Source: Sedimentisphaerales bacterium (lineage in GTDB: Bacteria; Planctomycetota; Phycisphaerae; Sedimentisphaerales; SG8-4). Taken from it: a stretch of DNA of 18,666 bases. Shown here in pieces: positions 1 through 8,232 of this stretch. The translations under genes and the position numbers were made by a program. Numbering within the stretch: position 1 is the stretch's first letter; every line of letters starts with the position of its first letter. The DNA lies in contig JAFGCA010000795.1 in assembly GCA_016932895.1 (NCBI GenBank), positions 1-18,666 on the forward strand, written 5' to 3'. Below the pieces are notes generated by a model. It made no database searches. It was not told the origin of the DNA and saw only the letters and a program-made list of their open reading frames with translations.

Positions 1-957
1 GAGGTTCTTCTCTACCAGGGCCGCAAAATCCCAGTGCTCGGCGACCGCCGTGCCGTCGACGGCCGTGATACGATCGCCGGGAAGCAGGCCCGTGCGCTCG
101 CGCAGCACGTTGGGCTCGGCGATATTGGCCATCTTCAGGCTCAGCGGCGCGCTGATGCCGAACTCCCGCAGGTCCGCTCCCGGGACATCTTCGGCCACCA
201 GCGACAGTTCCTTCGTCGATCCGTCGGCCCGGCGCACCGTCACCGGGACCGGCTCGTTGACGTCGGACAGGGCCGCGGCGATCTGAATGTCACTGAAGTC
301 CAGGTTCTTGTCCTGGCCCGCGATCACGGTAAACTCGTCCCCCGGCTCCAAACCGGCTTTGGCCGCCGGCGAGTTGCTGCGTACCGCCCCCACCACCGGC
401 GGCGGCAGCTCGATCCCCACCAGGAACACCGTCATGAAGATGATGATCGCGCTGATGACGTTGAACGTCACGCCGGCCGAGATGACCGCAATGCGAATGC
501 CCACCGACTTGTTGGCGAACGACCGCGGGTCGTCGTTCTGCCGCACCGGCCCGGTATCCTCCTGGCCCAGCAGCTTGACGTACCCGCCGAACGGGAACAG
601 ACCGATGCGATATTCCGTCTCCTCGGGTGGCTCGGCCTCCTCGGAAGATTCCGCGCCCTTGCGGGAGTAGAAGCTCGGCAGGAAGCGAAGTTTGAACCCG
701 GCCTTGGTCTTGCGGATTCCCAGCAGCGTCGGGGGCATGAAGACCGAGAACGCTTCGACCTTGATCCCCGAGAGCTTGGCGACGATGAAATGCCCGAACT
801 CGTGGACCAGCACCACGGCCCCAAAGCCCACGAGAACCACGAGCACGTTGCTCACGACCCCCACGTTGCGTGCGATGAGGTACCCACCCACGGCCAAAAC
901 GGCGACCCAGAACAAGCCGCTCAAGATTTTGTTCGACGATCCTTCTCTCTCTGACAT
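1..957 (-). CDS. rseP: RIP metalloprotease RseP, site-2 protease (3' end outside window)
   Basis: Membrane-embedded zinc protease of family M50 that cleaves anti-sigma factors or other membrane proteins within the bilayer. The frame is open from the ATG at 957 to the window edge, giving 319 residues. Seen: a hydrophobic first segment, then the zinc motif HEFGH at residues 52-56, the conserved FPFGGYVKLLGQED stretch at 121-134, a second TM segment near 152-182, a PDZ domain from about 185 to 255 (SPAAKAGLEPGDEF) and the start of a second PDZ (GLLPGDRITAVDG at 290-302). The C-terminal LDG-containing TM helix lies outside the window. An acidic insert (SSEEAEPPEETE) precedes the FPFGG motif. A GGAG ribosome site lies about 8 nt before the start. 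It follows dxr by 78 nt on the same strand; dxr-rseP is a common bacterial pairing, so co-transcription is likely. The family call is firm. Confidence 0.95.
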   Translation of the reverse strand, partial: MSEREGSSNKILSGLFWVAVLAVGGYLIARNVGVVSNVLVVLVGFGAVVLVHEFGHFIVAKLSGIKVEAFSVFMPPTLLGIRKTKAGFKLRFLPSFYSRKGAESSEEAEPPEETEYRIGLFPFGGYVKLLGQEDTGPVRQNDDPRSFANKSVGIRIAVISAGVTFNVISAIIIFMTVFLVGIELPPPVVGAVRSNSPAAKAGLEPGDEFTVIAGQDKNLDFSDIQIAAALSDVNEPVPVTVRRADGSTKELSLVAEDVPGADLREFGISAPLSLKMANIAEPNVLRERTGLLPGDRITAVDGTAVAEHWDFAALVEKNL

Positions 958-1035
958 CAACAAACTCCAAGGACAGGCCCGATGGTGTACCACCGGCTCC
1001 TGTGGTTTCGTGCTTGGCCGCTCGGCCGGCCCGGC

Positions 1036-2211
1036 TCAGCGCCCGGCCGGGCGGGCCGTCCGGCGCAACTCGTCGCCGACTTCGGCGCGCGCCCAGGCAT
1101 CCGCTGCCAGCAGCTCGTCCAGAGAACCGGTGTGCCGGTCGTCATGCCGGCCCAAACAGTGCTCGACCAATTCCATAATCTGCGTGAATCGAATTCGTCC
1201 GGCGAGAAACTGCTCGACGGCGGCCTCGTTGGCCGCGTTGAACACCGCCGGCGCCGTACCCCCGGCCTCGGCGACCTCGTACGCCAGCGTCAGGGCCCGG
1301 AACGTCTCGGGCGCGGGCTTCTCGAAATGGAGCTGCCCGATATCGTCGAGCCGCAGCGGTTTCGCGATCCCCGCGACCCGGCCCGGGTACGTCAGCGCGT
1401 ATTGAATCGGCAGGCACATGTCGGGCTCGCCGAGCTGCGCGATCACCGATCCATCCACGAACTCCACCAGCGAATGCACGATCGACTCCGGGTGGATGAG
1501 CACCTCGACCTTTTCCACCGGGACCTCGAAAAGCCAGCGGGCCTCGATGACCTCCAGCGCCTTGTTCATCATCGTGGCCGAATCGATCGTGATCTTGGGC
1601 CCCATCCGCCACACGGGATGCGACAGCGCCTGCTCCAGCGTCACTTCTTCCAGCTCTTCGGCGCTGGCGCCGCGAAACGGCCCGCCCGAGCCGGTCAGGA
1701 GAATGCGTTGCACTTCTGCGGCCGAACCGGACTGCATCGCCTGGAAAATCGCCGAGTGCTCGCTGTCGACCGGCAGCAGCGTGCTGCCGTGCTCCCGCGC
1801 GACACGGGTGAGAAGCTCCCCGGCCATCACCAGCGGTTCCTTGTTCGCTATCGCCAGGCGTTTGCCGCATCGGGCCGCCGCCAGGGCCGACGGCAAGCCA
1901 GCCGCTCCGACCACCGCGGTCAAGACCGTATCGGCCTCGGCGCACCGGGCCAATTCCGTCAGACTCTCGGGCCCGACCAGAATTTCCAGATCCAGATCGG
2001 AAACGAGATCCGCAAGGCCCGCAGCCGAATCGCCGTTGGTCACGGCCAGGAACCGGGGCCGGTACCGCCGGGCCTGCTCGGCCAGAAGCTCCACGCTGCT
2101 GTGGGCGCTGAGCGCCACGACCTCATACTCCGGCCCGAGAGCCTCGATGACCCGCAGCGCATTGCGACCGATCGATCCGGTCGATCCTAAAATGGCGATG
2201 CCTCGTCGCAT
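1036..2211 (-). CDS. dxr: 1-deoxy-D-xylulose 5-phosphate reductoisomerase
   Basis: Cytosolic enzyme that converts 1-deoxy-D-xylulose 5-phosphate to 2-C-methyl-D-erythritol 4-phosphate with NADPH, the committed step of the MEP isoprenoid pathway. The protein is 391 residues, the usual length. Seen: the NADPH-binding GSTGSIG at residues 9-15, NKEPLV at 123-128, the metal-binding LPVDSEHSAIFQ (D149, E151), TGSGGPFR at 173-180, MNKALEVIEA (metal ligand E220), HPESIVHSLVEF from 240 and FNAANEAAVE at 324-333. All catalytic motifs are intact. The start is preceded only by a weak purine-rich site (AAGAAGAAG), but the reading begins exactly where the family N-terminus begins. It is transcribed from the promoter at 2355-2383 and is followed by rseP. 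Confidence 0.97.
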   Translation of the reverse strand: MRRGIAILGSTGSIGRNALRVIEALGPEYEVVALSAHSSVELLAEQARRYRPRFLAVTNGDSAAGLADLVSDLDLEILVGPESLTELARCAEADTVLTAVVGAAGLPSALAAARCGKRLAIANKEPLVMAGELLTRVAREHGSTLLPVDSEHSAIFQAMQSGSAAEVQRILLTGSGGPFRGASAEELEEVTLEQALSHPVWRMGPKITIDSATMMNKALEVIEARWLFEVPVEKVEVLIHPESIVHSLVEFVDGSVIAQLGEPDMCLPIQYALTYPGRVAGIAKPLRLDDIGQLHFEKPAPETFRALTLAYEVAEAGGTAPAVFNAANEAAVEQFLAGRIRFTQIMELVEHCLGRHDDRHTGSLDELLAADAWARAEVGDELRRTARPAGR

Positions 2212-2248
2212 AGGCTTCTTCTTCGGCGCAGTCCTTTCTTCAGCCGTT

Positions 2249-2276
2249 CGGCGAGCGTATCAAGGCTCGCTCGCCG
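2249..2276 (-). other. hairpin in the dxr leader
   Basis: A perfect 9-bp inverted repeat (CGGCGAGCG and CGCTCGCCG with a 10-nt loop) lies in the predicted 5' untranslated region of dxr, about 40 nt before the start codon. There is no U-run after it on the minus strand, so it does not look like a terminator. It may stabilise or regulate the leader; a chance hairpin in GC-rich DNA is also possible. Confidence 0.4.
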
Positions 2277-2354
2277 CAGGCTTGAACTCCATTGGCGACG
2301 CGTTTCCGGAAGGCAAGCCAAACGCCTTCATCACGTCCATACAAGCTAAACGCG

Positions 2355-2383
2355 ATAGTATGAGAGGATAGGTAAACTGTCAA
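2355..2383 (-). promoter_or_regulatory. sigma70-type promoter for dxr-rseP
   Basis: On the minus strand, a perfect -35 box TTGACA (2378-2383) is followed after exactly 17 bp by the -10 box TACTAT (2355-2360). Initiation would be near 2347, leaving a leader of about 136 nt before dxr. The match and spacing are close to ideal and the orientation fits the operon. Confidence 0.75.
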
Positions 2384-2930
2384 GGCCAAAGCACTTCCGT
2401 ATCGAGTGCGGGCAGAGCCGGCGCCGGCCACGCAAGGCCCAAAGCGCCCGATAAGATACAATGACCCCAAACGCGCCTCGCGACGAAACGTACACGTGCG
2501 GCAAAAAGTCCTCCGCACTCGCGTTTTGCCCGGCAGGCGCACCGCGGGCGCTCTACGCCGGGGAGCCGGCCTGAATGCCCGGCCCGAACGAGCCGGCAAC
2601 GCGCCGCCCGTCCCCGGCGGAGACAGAGAGCCGCTTTTATCAGACGCCGGCGACTCTCCAACCGAGGCCCAGGGCAGCCGGCATGCCGTCGTCAGCGGCG
2701 GCGCCCCCACGCGGCCCCGTCGGCCCAGCCATTTCCCCACTCCATCAGGCCCCGCGGCAGGACGATACTACAGAAGCGCCGTACACGCGGGCGACGGAAC
2801 CGCCGACCGCGATGCCGGGCCCCTATCCGAAGGCAAGGCGGGGCAAGGGCAAAGCGACAATGAAGCTTGGAGCAGACAATAGAATACCGAAGACAACGAC
2901 CGGCAAAGAGCCTGCAACGCAAGCGTACTC
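2384..2930. other. gene-free interval between the dxr promoter and the sensor kinase
   Basis: About 550 bp of GC-rich DNA with overlapping open frames on both strands, none with a recognisable domain, a good ribosome site or a plausible composition (the translations are Arg/Pro/Gly-rich). It should hold the kinase promoter; the only candidate seen is a lone -10-like TAGAAT at 2880-2885 with no matching -35. A 12-bp palindrome GCCGGCGCCGGC lies at 2417-2428. No RNA gene was recognised. Confidence 0.5.
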
Positions 2931-5171
2931 ATGGACAAGATAACGAGAGACAGCCACTCGCACTCGACGGCCCGGACACGGCGCCGGCGCTCGCTGGTTC
3001 GCGATCTGTCCATACGGCACAAGCTGATGGCCGTCATCATGATCACCTGCGTCGCGGCTCTCTCGATATCGGGCGTCATCTTCCTGGCGTGGGAATGGAA
3101 CAGTCTGCGACGCGCCATGGTCCGCGACCTTCGCAGTCACGCCGCGATCCTCGCCAACAATTGTCGGGCGGCGATCACCTTTGAGGATCCGGCCGACGCG
3201 ACCGACGTCCTGCGCAGTGTCGACGTCCTTCCCTCGATTGTGGCCGCCGGTGTGTACACCAGCGACGGCAGGCTGTTCGCCGTCTACACTCGTGACGGGA
3301 CAACCGCAACGATCCCCCGGCCGGCCCCGGCCGAAAGCCGCCACTGCTTCCAAGACGGCTTTCTCACGTTGACCCACCCCATTCTCCGACAGGATCGCGA
3401 AATCGGCGCCATCTGTCTCAAAGCCACGCTTGAGGCCATGTCTCTGAGACTCAAGCGCTCCGCGACGGTCATCGCCGGTGTTGTCCTGCTGTCGTGCGCG
3501 GCCGCGGCGCTGGTCTCGGCGCGGCTGCAGCGCGTGGTCTCCTCTCCCATACTCTACCTGGCCGGGGTGGCCAATTTCGTCTCGGAGAAAAAGAAGTACG
3601 ACATTCGCGCCGCCTACCGCAGCCGCGACGAGATGGGACTCCTCGTACAGGCCTTCAACGAAATGCTCGAACAAATCCAGCAGCGCGACGCGGCGCTGGT
3701 CAAAGCCAACGAGCGACTCGAAGTCCGGGTCCAGGCCCGCACGGCGGAGCTGACCGCCGCCAACGACCGGCTCACCCGGGAAATCGCCTTCCGCAAGGAC
3801 GCCGAACGGGCGATGAAGCAGCGCACCGAACGCATCCTCCATCATCAGCGTACACTGCAGCAGTTGGCCAAAAACGCCAGGCACAACCTCGAAAGCACGA
3901 TTCGAAGAACAACCGAAGAGGTCGCCCGAACGCTCTGCGTCGAGCGCGTCAGCGTCTGGTTCTTCGACGACACGGGCTCGGAGTTGGCGTGTCAAGATCT
4001 GTACAAGGCCACCTCGAACTCTCACGAAAAGGGTGTGTGCTTCAAGACCGCCGACTATCCGGCGTTCTTCAAGGCAATGAACAACACCCGAACCGTAGCG
4101 GTCGCCCGCGTGCGCGAGGACCCGCGCGGGCGCGAGCTTCTGCACGACTACGTGATCCCTCAAAACATCACTTCAGTCCTGGGTGTAGCCATCCGGCCGC
4201 ATGGAAAGACACTGGGATTCGTTTGCTGCGCGCATGTCGGGCCCTCGAGAGAGTGGTCGCTCGAAGAGCAGGACTTCACCGCGTCCATCGCCGACATGAT
4301 CGCCCTGCAACTCGAGACCCACGAGCGCCGCAGAGCCGAACGGGCCCTGGCCGAAGCCAACGAGCACCTCGCCGAGACCGTGCGCGAGTTGAGACGCTCG
4401 AACAAGGAGCTCCAGGATCTCACTTATGTGGCCGCGCACGACCTGAAGGCCCCCCTGCGCGCCATCGGGACGCTCACCGACTGGATCACTTCCGATTATG
4501 CCGAGATGTTCGACGATCCGGGCCGGGAACAACTGAGCCTGCTCAAGGCAAGAGTCTCCCGCATGAACGAGCTGCTCGACAGCGTCCTGCACTATTCCAG
4601 AATCGGAAGAGTCTCGGCGCAACGCGAGCACATCGAGCTCAACCAGGTGGTCGCGGAGGCCGTCGCCCGGGTCGGTCCACCGGCATCCATTCAGTTCGCC
4701 GTCGACGAGAATATGCCTGCCGTCCTTGGCGAAGAGGGCCACCTCCAGCAGGTCTTCCAGCAGTTGATCGGCAACGCCGTCAAGTACATGGACAAATGTC
4801 ACGGGCGTATCGAAATCGGCTGCACGCAAGACCCGGAGGCGTGGAACGTCTCCGTGGCGGACAACGGCCCCGGCATCGAAGAGAGATACTTCGAGAAGAT
4901 CTTCCAGATGTTCCAGACGCTCGCGCCGCGCGACGAGTGTGAAAGCACCGGCATCGGGCTCGCGATCGCCCGGAAGATCGTCGAGCTGCACGGCGGTCGC
5001 ATCTGGGTCGAGTCCGAAGTCGGACGGGGAAGCACGTTCTGCTTCACCCTCCCGAAAGAGCACCCGCCCGCCGGCCCGGCCGCGGATGGCGTCAGTACGC
5101 CTCCTCCGGAAGCGCCCCACGCCGATTCTGAATCCGAAACTGTCGCGGCGTCACCCCAACCTGCGACTTGA
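2931..5171 (+). CDS. membrane sensor histidine kinase (extracytoplasmic sensor, HAMP, GAF, HisKA, HATPase)
   Basis: A 746-residue two-component sensor kinase. An Arg-rich cytoplasmic start precedes TM1 (about 31-53). An extracytoplasmic domain of about 120 residues follows; its ANNCRAAITFEDPADA stretch resembles CHASE8-type sensors. TM2 is at about 177-199 and HAMP at about 200-255. A coiled coil runs to about 310, a GAF-type domain covers about 315-462, and a second short coiled coil follows. HisKA has the phospho-acceptor H503 in AAHDLKAPLRAI. The ATPase domain has the N box (GNAVKYM, N615), G1 (DNGPGI, 644-649) and G2 (STGIGLAIA, 672-680). All catalytic boxes are intact. No receiver domain or response regulator gene adjoins it, so it is an orphan kinase here. 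The last 26 residues are Pro/Ser/Glu-rich, lie beyond the catalytic fold and are encoded by DNA that also encodes the end of the convergent regulator. The ligand cannot be inferred. Confidence 0.92.
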   Translation: MDKITRDSHSHSTARTRRRRSLVRDLSIRHKLMAVIMITCVAALSISGVIFLAWEWNSLRRAMVRDLRSHAAILANNCRAAITFEDPADATDVLRSVDVLPSIVAAGVYTSDGRLFAVYTRDGTTATIPRPAPAESRHCFQDGFLTLTHPILRQDREIGAICLKATLEAMSLRLKRSATVIAGVVLLSCAAAALVSARLQRVVSSPILYLAGVANFVSEKKKYDIRAAYRSRDEMGLLVQAFNEMLEQIQQRDAALVKANERLEVRVQARTAELTAANDRLTREIAFRKDAERAMKQRTERILHHQRTLQQLAKNARHNLESTIRRTTEEVARTLCVERVSVWFFDDTGSELACQDLYKATSNSHEKGVCFKTADYPAFFKAMNNTRTVAVARVREDPRGRELLHDYVIPQNITSVLGVAIRPHGKTLGFVCCAHVGPSREWSLEEQDFTASIADMIALQLETHERRRAERALAEANEHLAETVRELRRSNKELQDLTYVAAHDLKAPLRAIGTLTDWITSDYAEMFDDPGREQLSLLKARVSRMNELLDSVLHYSRIGRVSAQREHIELNQVVAEAVARVGPPASIQFAVDENMPAVLGEEGHLQQVFQQLIGNAVKYMDKCHGRIEIGCTQDPEAWNVSVADNGPGIEERYFEKIFQMFQTLAPRDECESTGIGLAIARKIVELHGGRIWVESEVGRGSTFCFTLPKEHPPAGPAADGVSTPPPEAPHADSESETVAASPQPAT

Positions 5172-6390
5172 ACGTCCGCGTGAAGTAGCTCTGATTGTTG
5201 TACCCCACGTCGAAGCAAATCTCCGTGCAACTGCGGCTCGTGCCCAGCAGAAGTTCTTGCGCCCGCTCCATCCGCACCCCCGTGACATATTCGATGAGCG
5301 TCACGCCCATTTGCTCCTTGAAAATGTGCGCCAGGCGCGACACACTCAGGTGCGACGCCCGGGCGATTTCGGCCAGGGCGATCGGCTTGTCGAAGTTGGC
5401 GTCGATGTAGTTGATCGCCGGACGGATCTGACTGACCTTGCGGGCGTCCTGCGCCGAATACACCAGCTCGATGAACTCGTTCAACGCCGTGCTGAGCCAC
5501 GCGCACAGATCCTCCTGGTTGTCGATCCGCATCACCTTGTCGACGTACGACAGGTTGCGCTCGAGCATCGTGTCGATGTTGACCCCGCCTTCGACCGCCG
5601 CCCGGCTCAGCACGCTCAGCAGCTCCAGCAGCCGCGCCTTCAGGATGCCCAGATCGCCAATATCTTTGAACAGGATCGTCCCCAGGATGGAGTTGAGGAT
5701 CTCCTTGGCTCCGGTCCGATCGCCAATCTTGACCTTCTGCAGCAGCGCCCGCTCGCTCTCCAGCGGGTATTGCCACTCGGCGCTCAGCTTCTTGCGCTCC
5801 TGGATGAACGCGCTGATCTCCGACTGCTGTTTCGACCGCTGCCGCCGCCAGCGGATGACGCGGGCGTCGAACCCGCTGACCTCGTAGAGCAGATCGAGCA
5901 GGAACTCGGCGGCCGTGTGGATCTGCCGGCCCCGCACCACGGGCAGCGCGTGCAACGCGGTGACGATCCGGCGCCGGCCGACGTCGAAGTCGCGCAGCCG
6001 TCGCTCGACGTCCCGGGTCAGCACCGCCGTGACCGGCTCCCACAGACACTTGCCGAAGAACATCCCGCCGTAGACCGTCTCCTTGTCCACCACCGGCACG
6101 CAGACCAGCACGATGCCGGCATGACAGATCGTGATGTACGACTGGCCCGTCTCGGCCGCGATCTCCACCGCCCGCCGCCGCTCGGCCAGGCACCGGCGCC
6201 GCCCCTCGGGGCCGCTCTGTACCAGGGCGCAGAAGTCCGACCGGCAATCGGCGCTGCACAGCGCCTCGACCGCCGCCCCGTTCCGGCCCGTCGTCTCCAG
6301 GCCCAGCTCGAACTGCCGCCGAAACAGCCGTTCCATCCGCCGGAACCGCCCCGGCGTCAGCAGTCGTGTCAATTCCACCTGCGAGACCAT
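5092..6390 (-). CDS. AraC-family transcriptional regulator with N-terminal PocR sensory domain
   Basis: A 432-residue DNA-binding regulator. The N-terminal PocR-type ligand domain (about residues 5-170) has its typical cysteines: C45, C49, C54, C67 and C89 in ICHAG, then the FFGKC stretch at 111-115. A helical linker follows (about 180-320), then an AraC DNA-binding domain (about 323-418) with two helix-turn-helix units (ALAEIARASHLSVSRLAHIF and CFDVGYNNQSYFTRTF). The frame extends 39 codons further upstream, but I chose the ATG at 6390: GAGG lies about 9 nt before it, and the likely extended -10 promoter at 6422-6430 lies inside the longer version. PocR domains in other bacteria sense small metabolites such as 1,2-propanediol; the ligand here is unknown. 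Its upstream same-strand neighbour is a sugar-isomerase-like gene, so a role in carbohydrate catabolism is plausible. Its 3' end overlaps the sensor kinase by 80 bp. Confidence 0.9.
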   Translation of the reverse strand: MVSQVELTRLLTPGRFRRMERLFRRQFELGLETTGRNGAAVEALCSADCRSDFCALVQSGPEGRRRCLAERRRAVEIAAETGQSYITICHAGIVLVCVPVVDKETVYGGMFFGKCLWEPVTAVLTRDVERRLRDFDVGRRRIVTALHALPVVRGRQIHTAAEFLLDLLYEVSGFDARVIRWRRQRSKQQSEISAFIQERKKLSAEWQYPLESERALLQKVKIGDRTGAKEILNSILGTILFKDIGDLGILKARLLELLSVLSRAAVEGGVNIDTMLERNLSYVDKVMRIDNQEDLCAWLSTALNEFIELVYSAQDARKVSQIRPAINYIDANFDKPIALAEIARASHLSVSRLAHIFKEQMGVTLIEYVTGVRMERAQELLLGTSRSCTEICFDVGYNNQSYFTRTFKSQVGVTPRQFRIQNRRGALPEEAY

Positions 6391-6421
6391 CCCAAAAACC
6401 TCAAAACAGCAAGATCCTGCT

Positions 6422-6430
6422 ATTATACCA
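6422..6430 (-). promoter_or_regulatory. extended -10 promoter for the PocR-AraC gene
   Basis: On the minus strand the sequence TGGTATAAT combines a perfect -10 hexamer (6422-6427) with the TGn extension (6428-6430). The position 17 bp upstream reads GACGGC, not a good -35 box. A perfect TTGACA is present at 6454-6459, but at a spacing of 26 bp. Initiation near 6415 would give a leader of about 25 nt ahead of the ATG at 6390. Confidence 0.6.
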
Positions 6431-6519
6431 CACCCACACGCCCCGCCGTCAGGTGTCAAGATTTGCCTCCGGCTTCTGCTGCGCCGCGGGATGATGGGAA
6501 CAGGCACAGAAGTGACCCT

Positions 6520-7437
6520 CTACACGTTGCACACGGTCACTGCCTGACGAAGGCCTTCGAGGGGATTACGGGTGGGCATGAATTCGTGGCCGATGTAGCC
6601 GGTGAAGCCGGTCTCGGCGATGGCCTTCATGACCGCGCGGTAATTGATCTCCTGGGTATCATCGAGCTCGTGCCGACCGGGGTTGCCGGCCGTGTGATAA
6701 TGACCGATATAGTCCCGGTACTCCCGAATGCGCGCGATGATGTCACCATCCATGATCTGGACGTGGAAGATGTCGAACAGCAGCTTCATCCGGGGCGAGC
6801 CCACCCGCTTGACGATCTCCATGCAATAGTCCGTGTGGTCGCCCTGATAGCCGGGGACCCCCACCATCTCGACGGGCACGCGACTGTTGAGGATCTCCAG
6901 GCAGAGGTTGACCTTCTTCTTCTCCGCATAGCCGGCGATTTTTTTGTACCCCGCGACGCAGTTGCGGGCGCCCTCGTCGGGCGCGATCCCTCCGGCCAGG
7001 CCCGTGAAGGTGATCACGTTGGGAAAGCCGAACTCGGCGCACGCGTCGATGGCCTCGCGCATCTTGGCCAGACACATCGCCTGATGTTTCGGATCGTTCA
7101 TCCCCTTGTCAAACCAATGACTATTCGCCAGCGCGCAGACCAGGCCGTGCTTCTTGAGCGTGGGCCAGTGTTCCGGCTCCACCAGCTCGACACTGCGGCA
7201 ACCCAGTTGCCGCGCGATCCGGCAGGTCTTCTCAAGATCCCAGTACTTCGCGAAGCACCAGTACGCAATCGACTGATTTAGACGTCCCTTTGCCGCAACC
7301 GGCCTGGCCCGCTCGCCCGCGAGACCCTGGGCGGAAAGGCCCGAGCCGAGGATGGCACCCATGGCCCCGCAGCGAAGCATCTCCCGCCGACTGAGATTCT
7401 GCAAGCCGCACGTATCTGATCTGTCTCTGACGTCCAT
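6520..7437 (-). CDS. Tat-exported TIM-barrel sugar isomerase/epimerase (hydroxypyruvate isomerase-like)
   Basis: A 305-residue protein of the xylose-isomerase-like TIM-barrel superfamily. The N-terminus has a twin-arginine signal (SRREML at residues 16-21, then a hydrophobic stretch to about 40), which predicts export. The barrel starts near residue 54. Candidate metal and catalytic residues sit in conserved places: E181 (CLEILN), D222 and H225 (FDIFHVQ), H246/H248 (GHYHTAG) and E285 (GHEFMPT). This resembles hydroxypyruvate isomerase, but the substrate cannot be fixed from sequence. The frame has two ATGs further upstream. I chose the ATG at 7437 because GGAGG (7443-7447) lies 5 nt before it and is inside the longer version. 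It precedes the PocR-AraC gene by 129 bp on the same strand, and a possible promoter lies at 7517-7545. Confidence 0.87.
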   Translation of the reverse strand: MDVRDRSDTCGLQNLSRREMLRCGAMGAILGSGLSAQGLAGERARPVAAKGRLNQSIAYWCFAKYWDLEKTCRIARQLGCRSVELVEPEHWPTLKKHGLVCALANSHWFDKGMNDPKHQAMCLAKMREAIDACAEFGFPNVITFTGLAGGIAPDEGARNCVAGYKKIAGYAEKKKVNLCLEILNSRVPVEMVGVPGYQGDHTDYCMEIVKRVGSPRMKLLFDIFHVQIMDGDIIARIREYRDYIGHYHTAGNPGRHELDDTQEINYRAVMKAIAETGFTGYIGHEFMPTRNPLEGLRQAVTVCNV

Positions 7438-7516
7438 AGTGACCTCCATCATTGAACTCCCCTACACCGGCAGCCCCCCCGTCCGGGCGCGCCGGTCGCC
7501 GTAAAACCAAATGTCC

Positions 7517-7545
7517 ATGCTAACCGCCGCACGCCCCACGTTCAA
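7517..7545 (-). promoter_or_regulatory. possible promoter for the TIM-barrel isomerase
   Basis: On the minus strand TTGAAC (7540-7545) and TAGCAT (7517-7522) are separated by 17 bp. Each box matches the sigma70 consensus at four of six positions. Position and orientation fit transcription of the isomerase with a leader of about 73 nt. The call is weak because such matches occur by chance. Confidence 0.35.
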
Positions 7546-7686
7546 GAAGCCTGACAGCCAGCGTATCGGAGACAATTCTTGCTTCGTTCTGTCCACTGGA
7601 GATTCTCCGCCTGAATGGCCGAATGTACTGGTGTGGGCCGGCGGTTGCCCGACGGGGCGCGAGTGGCTGTTGCGGAGTGCATCGCA

Positions 7687-8232
7687 ATGAACCGGACAAT
7701 CATTTCTCTTGCTGTTATGGGCGTGTTGCTGGTTTGGGGCGGCTACTCGATAAAGCACAACACCGCGGCGCGCGGGCAGCGCCCGGCGACGCAGACGAGG
7801 AAGCCGCGCGCCATGCACCACGTCTTTCATGTGTGGGGCAGGGAGGGATGGACCGAGCACCGCGAGAATTATGCAGGGCATGGGTACGTATTCTACGAGT
7901 GGACCGCCCAAGGAACGGAAGGTCATGCCGTCCTGGAGTCGGGGTACGGCATGATGATCTTCTGCGAAGGGTGGAAGCCGGATGCTGTGCCCCGCTTCGA
8001 ACTGTACGCTCACGACCGCGGCGTGGTCGTCCGGACCACAGACCTGGCAGCGTTTAAGCGAGAACTGTCGCATATCCCGACCGGAGAAACGCTGCGATGC
8101 TTCAACACTTGCGCCGGCGGCACCCATTCCGGCCTGGATCGCGCCCTCATCGAAGAGATCGTCACCTTCTGCCGGCAACGCGGAATCGTGTTCGTCGAGG
8201 GCAATGAAGAAGTGATTTGCGTATGCGCCTGA
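7687..8232 (+). CDS. orphan membrane-anchored or secreted protein
   Basis: I do not recognise this 181-residue protein. From the ATG at 7687 it begins with a hydrophobic segment (IISLAVMGVLLVWGGYSI) that acts as a signal peptide or membrane anchor. A basic linker and a soluble domain of about 135 residues follow. That domain has several His/Trp/Tyr clusters (MHHVFHVWGREGW, YVFYEW) and a Cys-containing section (FNTCAGGTHSGLDRALIEEI), then FCRQRGI and a C-terminal CVCA. The frame continues 24 codons upstream, but those residues are not hydrophobic and GGAG lies about 11 nt before the chosen start. It stands alone, divergent from the TIM-barrel isomerase. The residue composition looks like a real folded domain. 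The function is unknown. Confidence 0.72.
   Translation: MNRTIISLAVMGVLLVWGGYSIKHNTAARGQRPATQTRKPRAMHHVFHVWGREGWTEHRENYAGHGYVFYEWTAQGTEGHAVLESGYGMMIFCEGWKPDAVPRFELYAHDRGVVVRTTDLAAFKRELSHIPTGETLRCFNTCAGGTHSGLDRALIEEIVTFCRQRGIVFVEGNEEVICVCA

Noticed and set aside
2417..2428. 12-bp palindrome GCCGGCGCCGGC
   Set aside because: GC-only palindromes of this size are expected by chance in such DNA, and no second copy or bound context was seen.
2240..2740. Open minus-strand frame of 166 codons, and overlapping plus-strand frames, upstream of dxr
   Set aside because: The translations are Arg/Pro/Gly-rich without domains, the frames overlap each other, and one covers the dxr promoter. These are typical shadow frames in GC-rich DNA.
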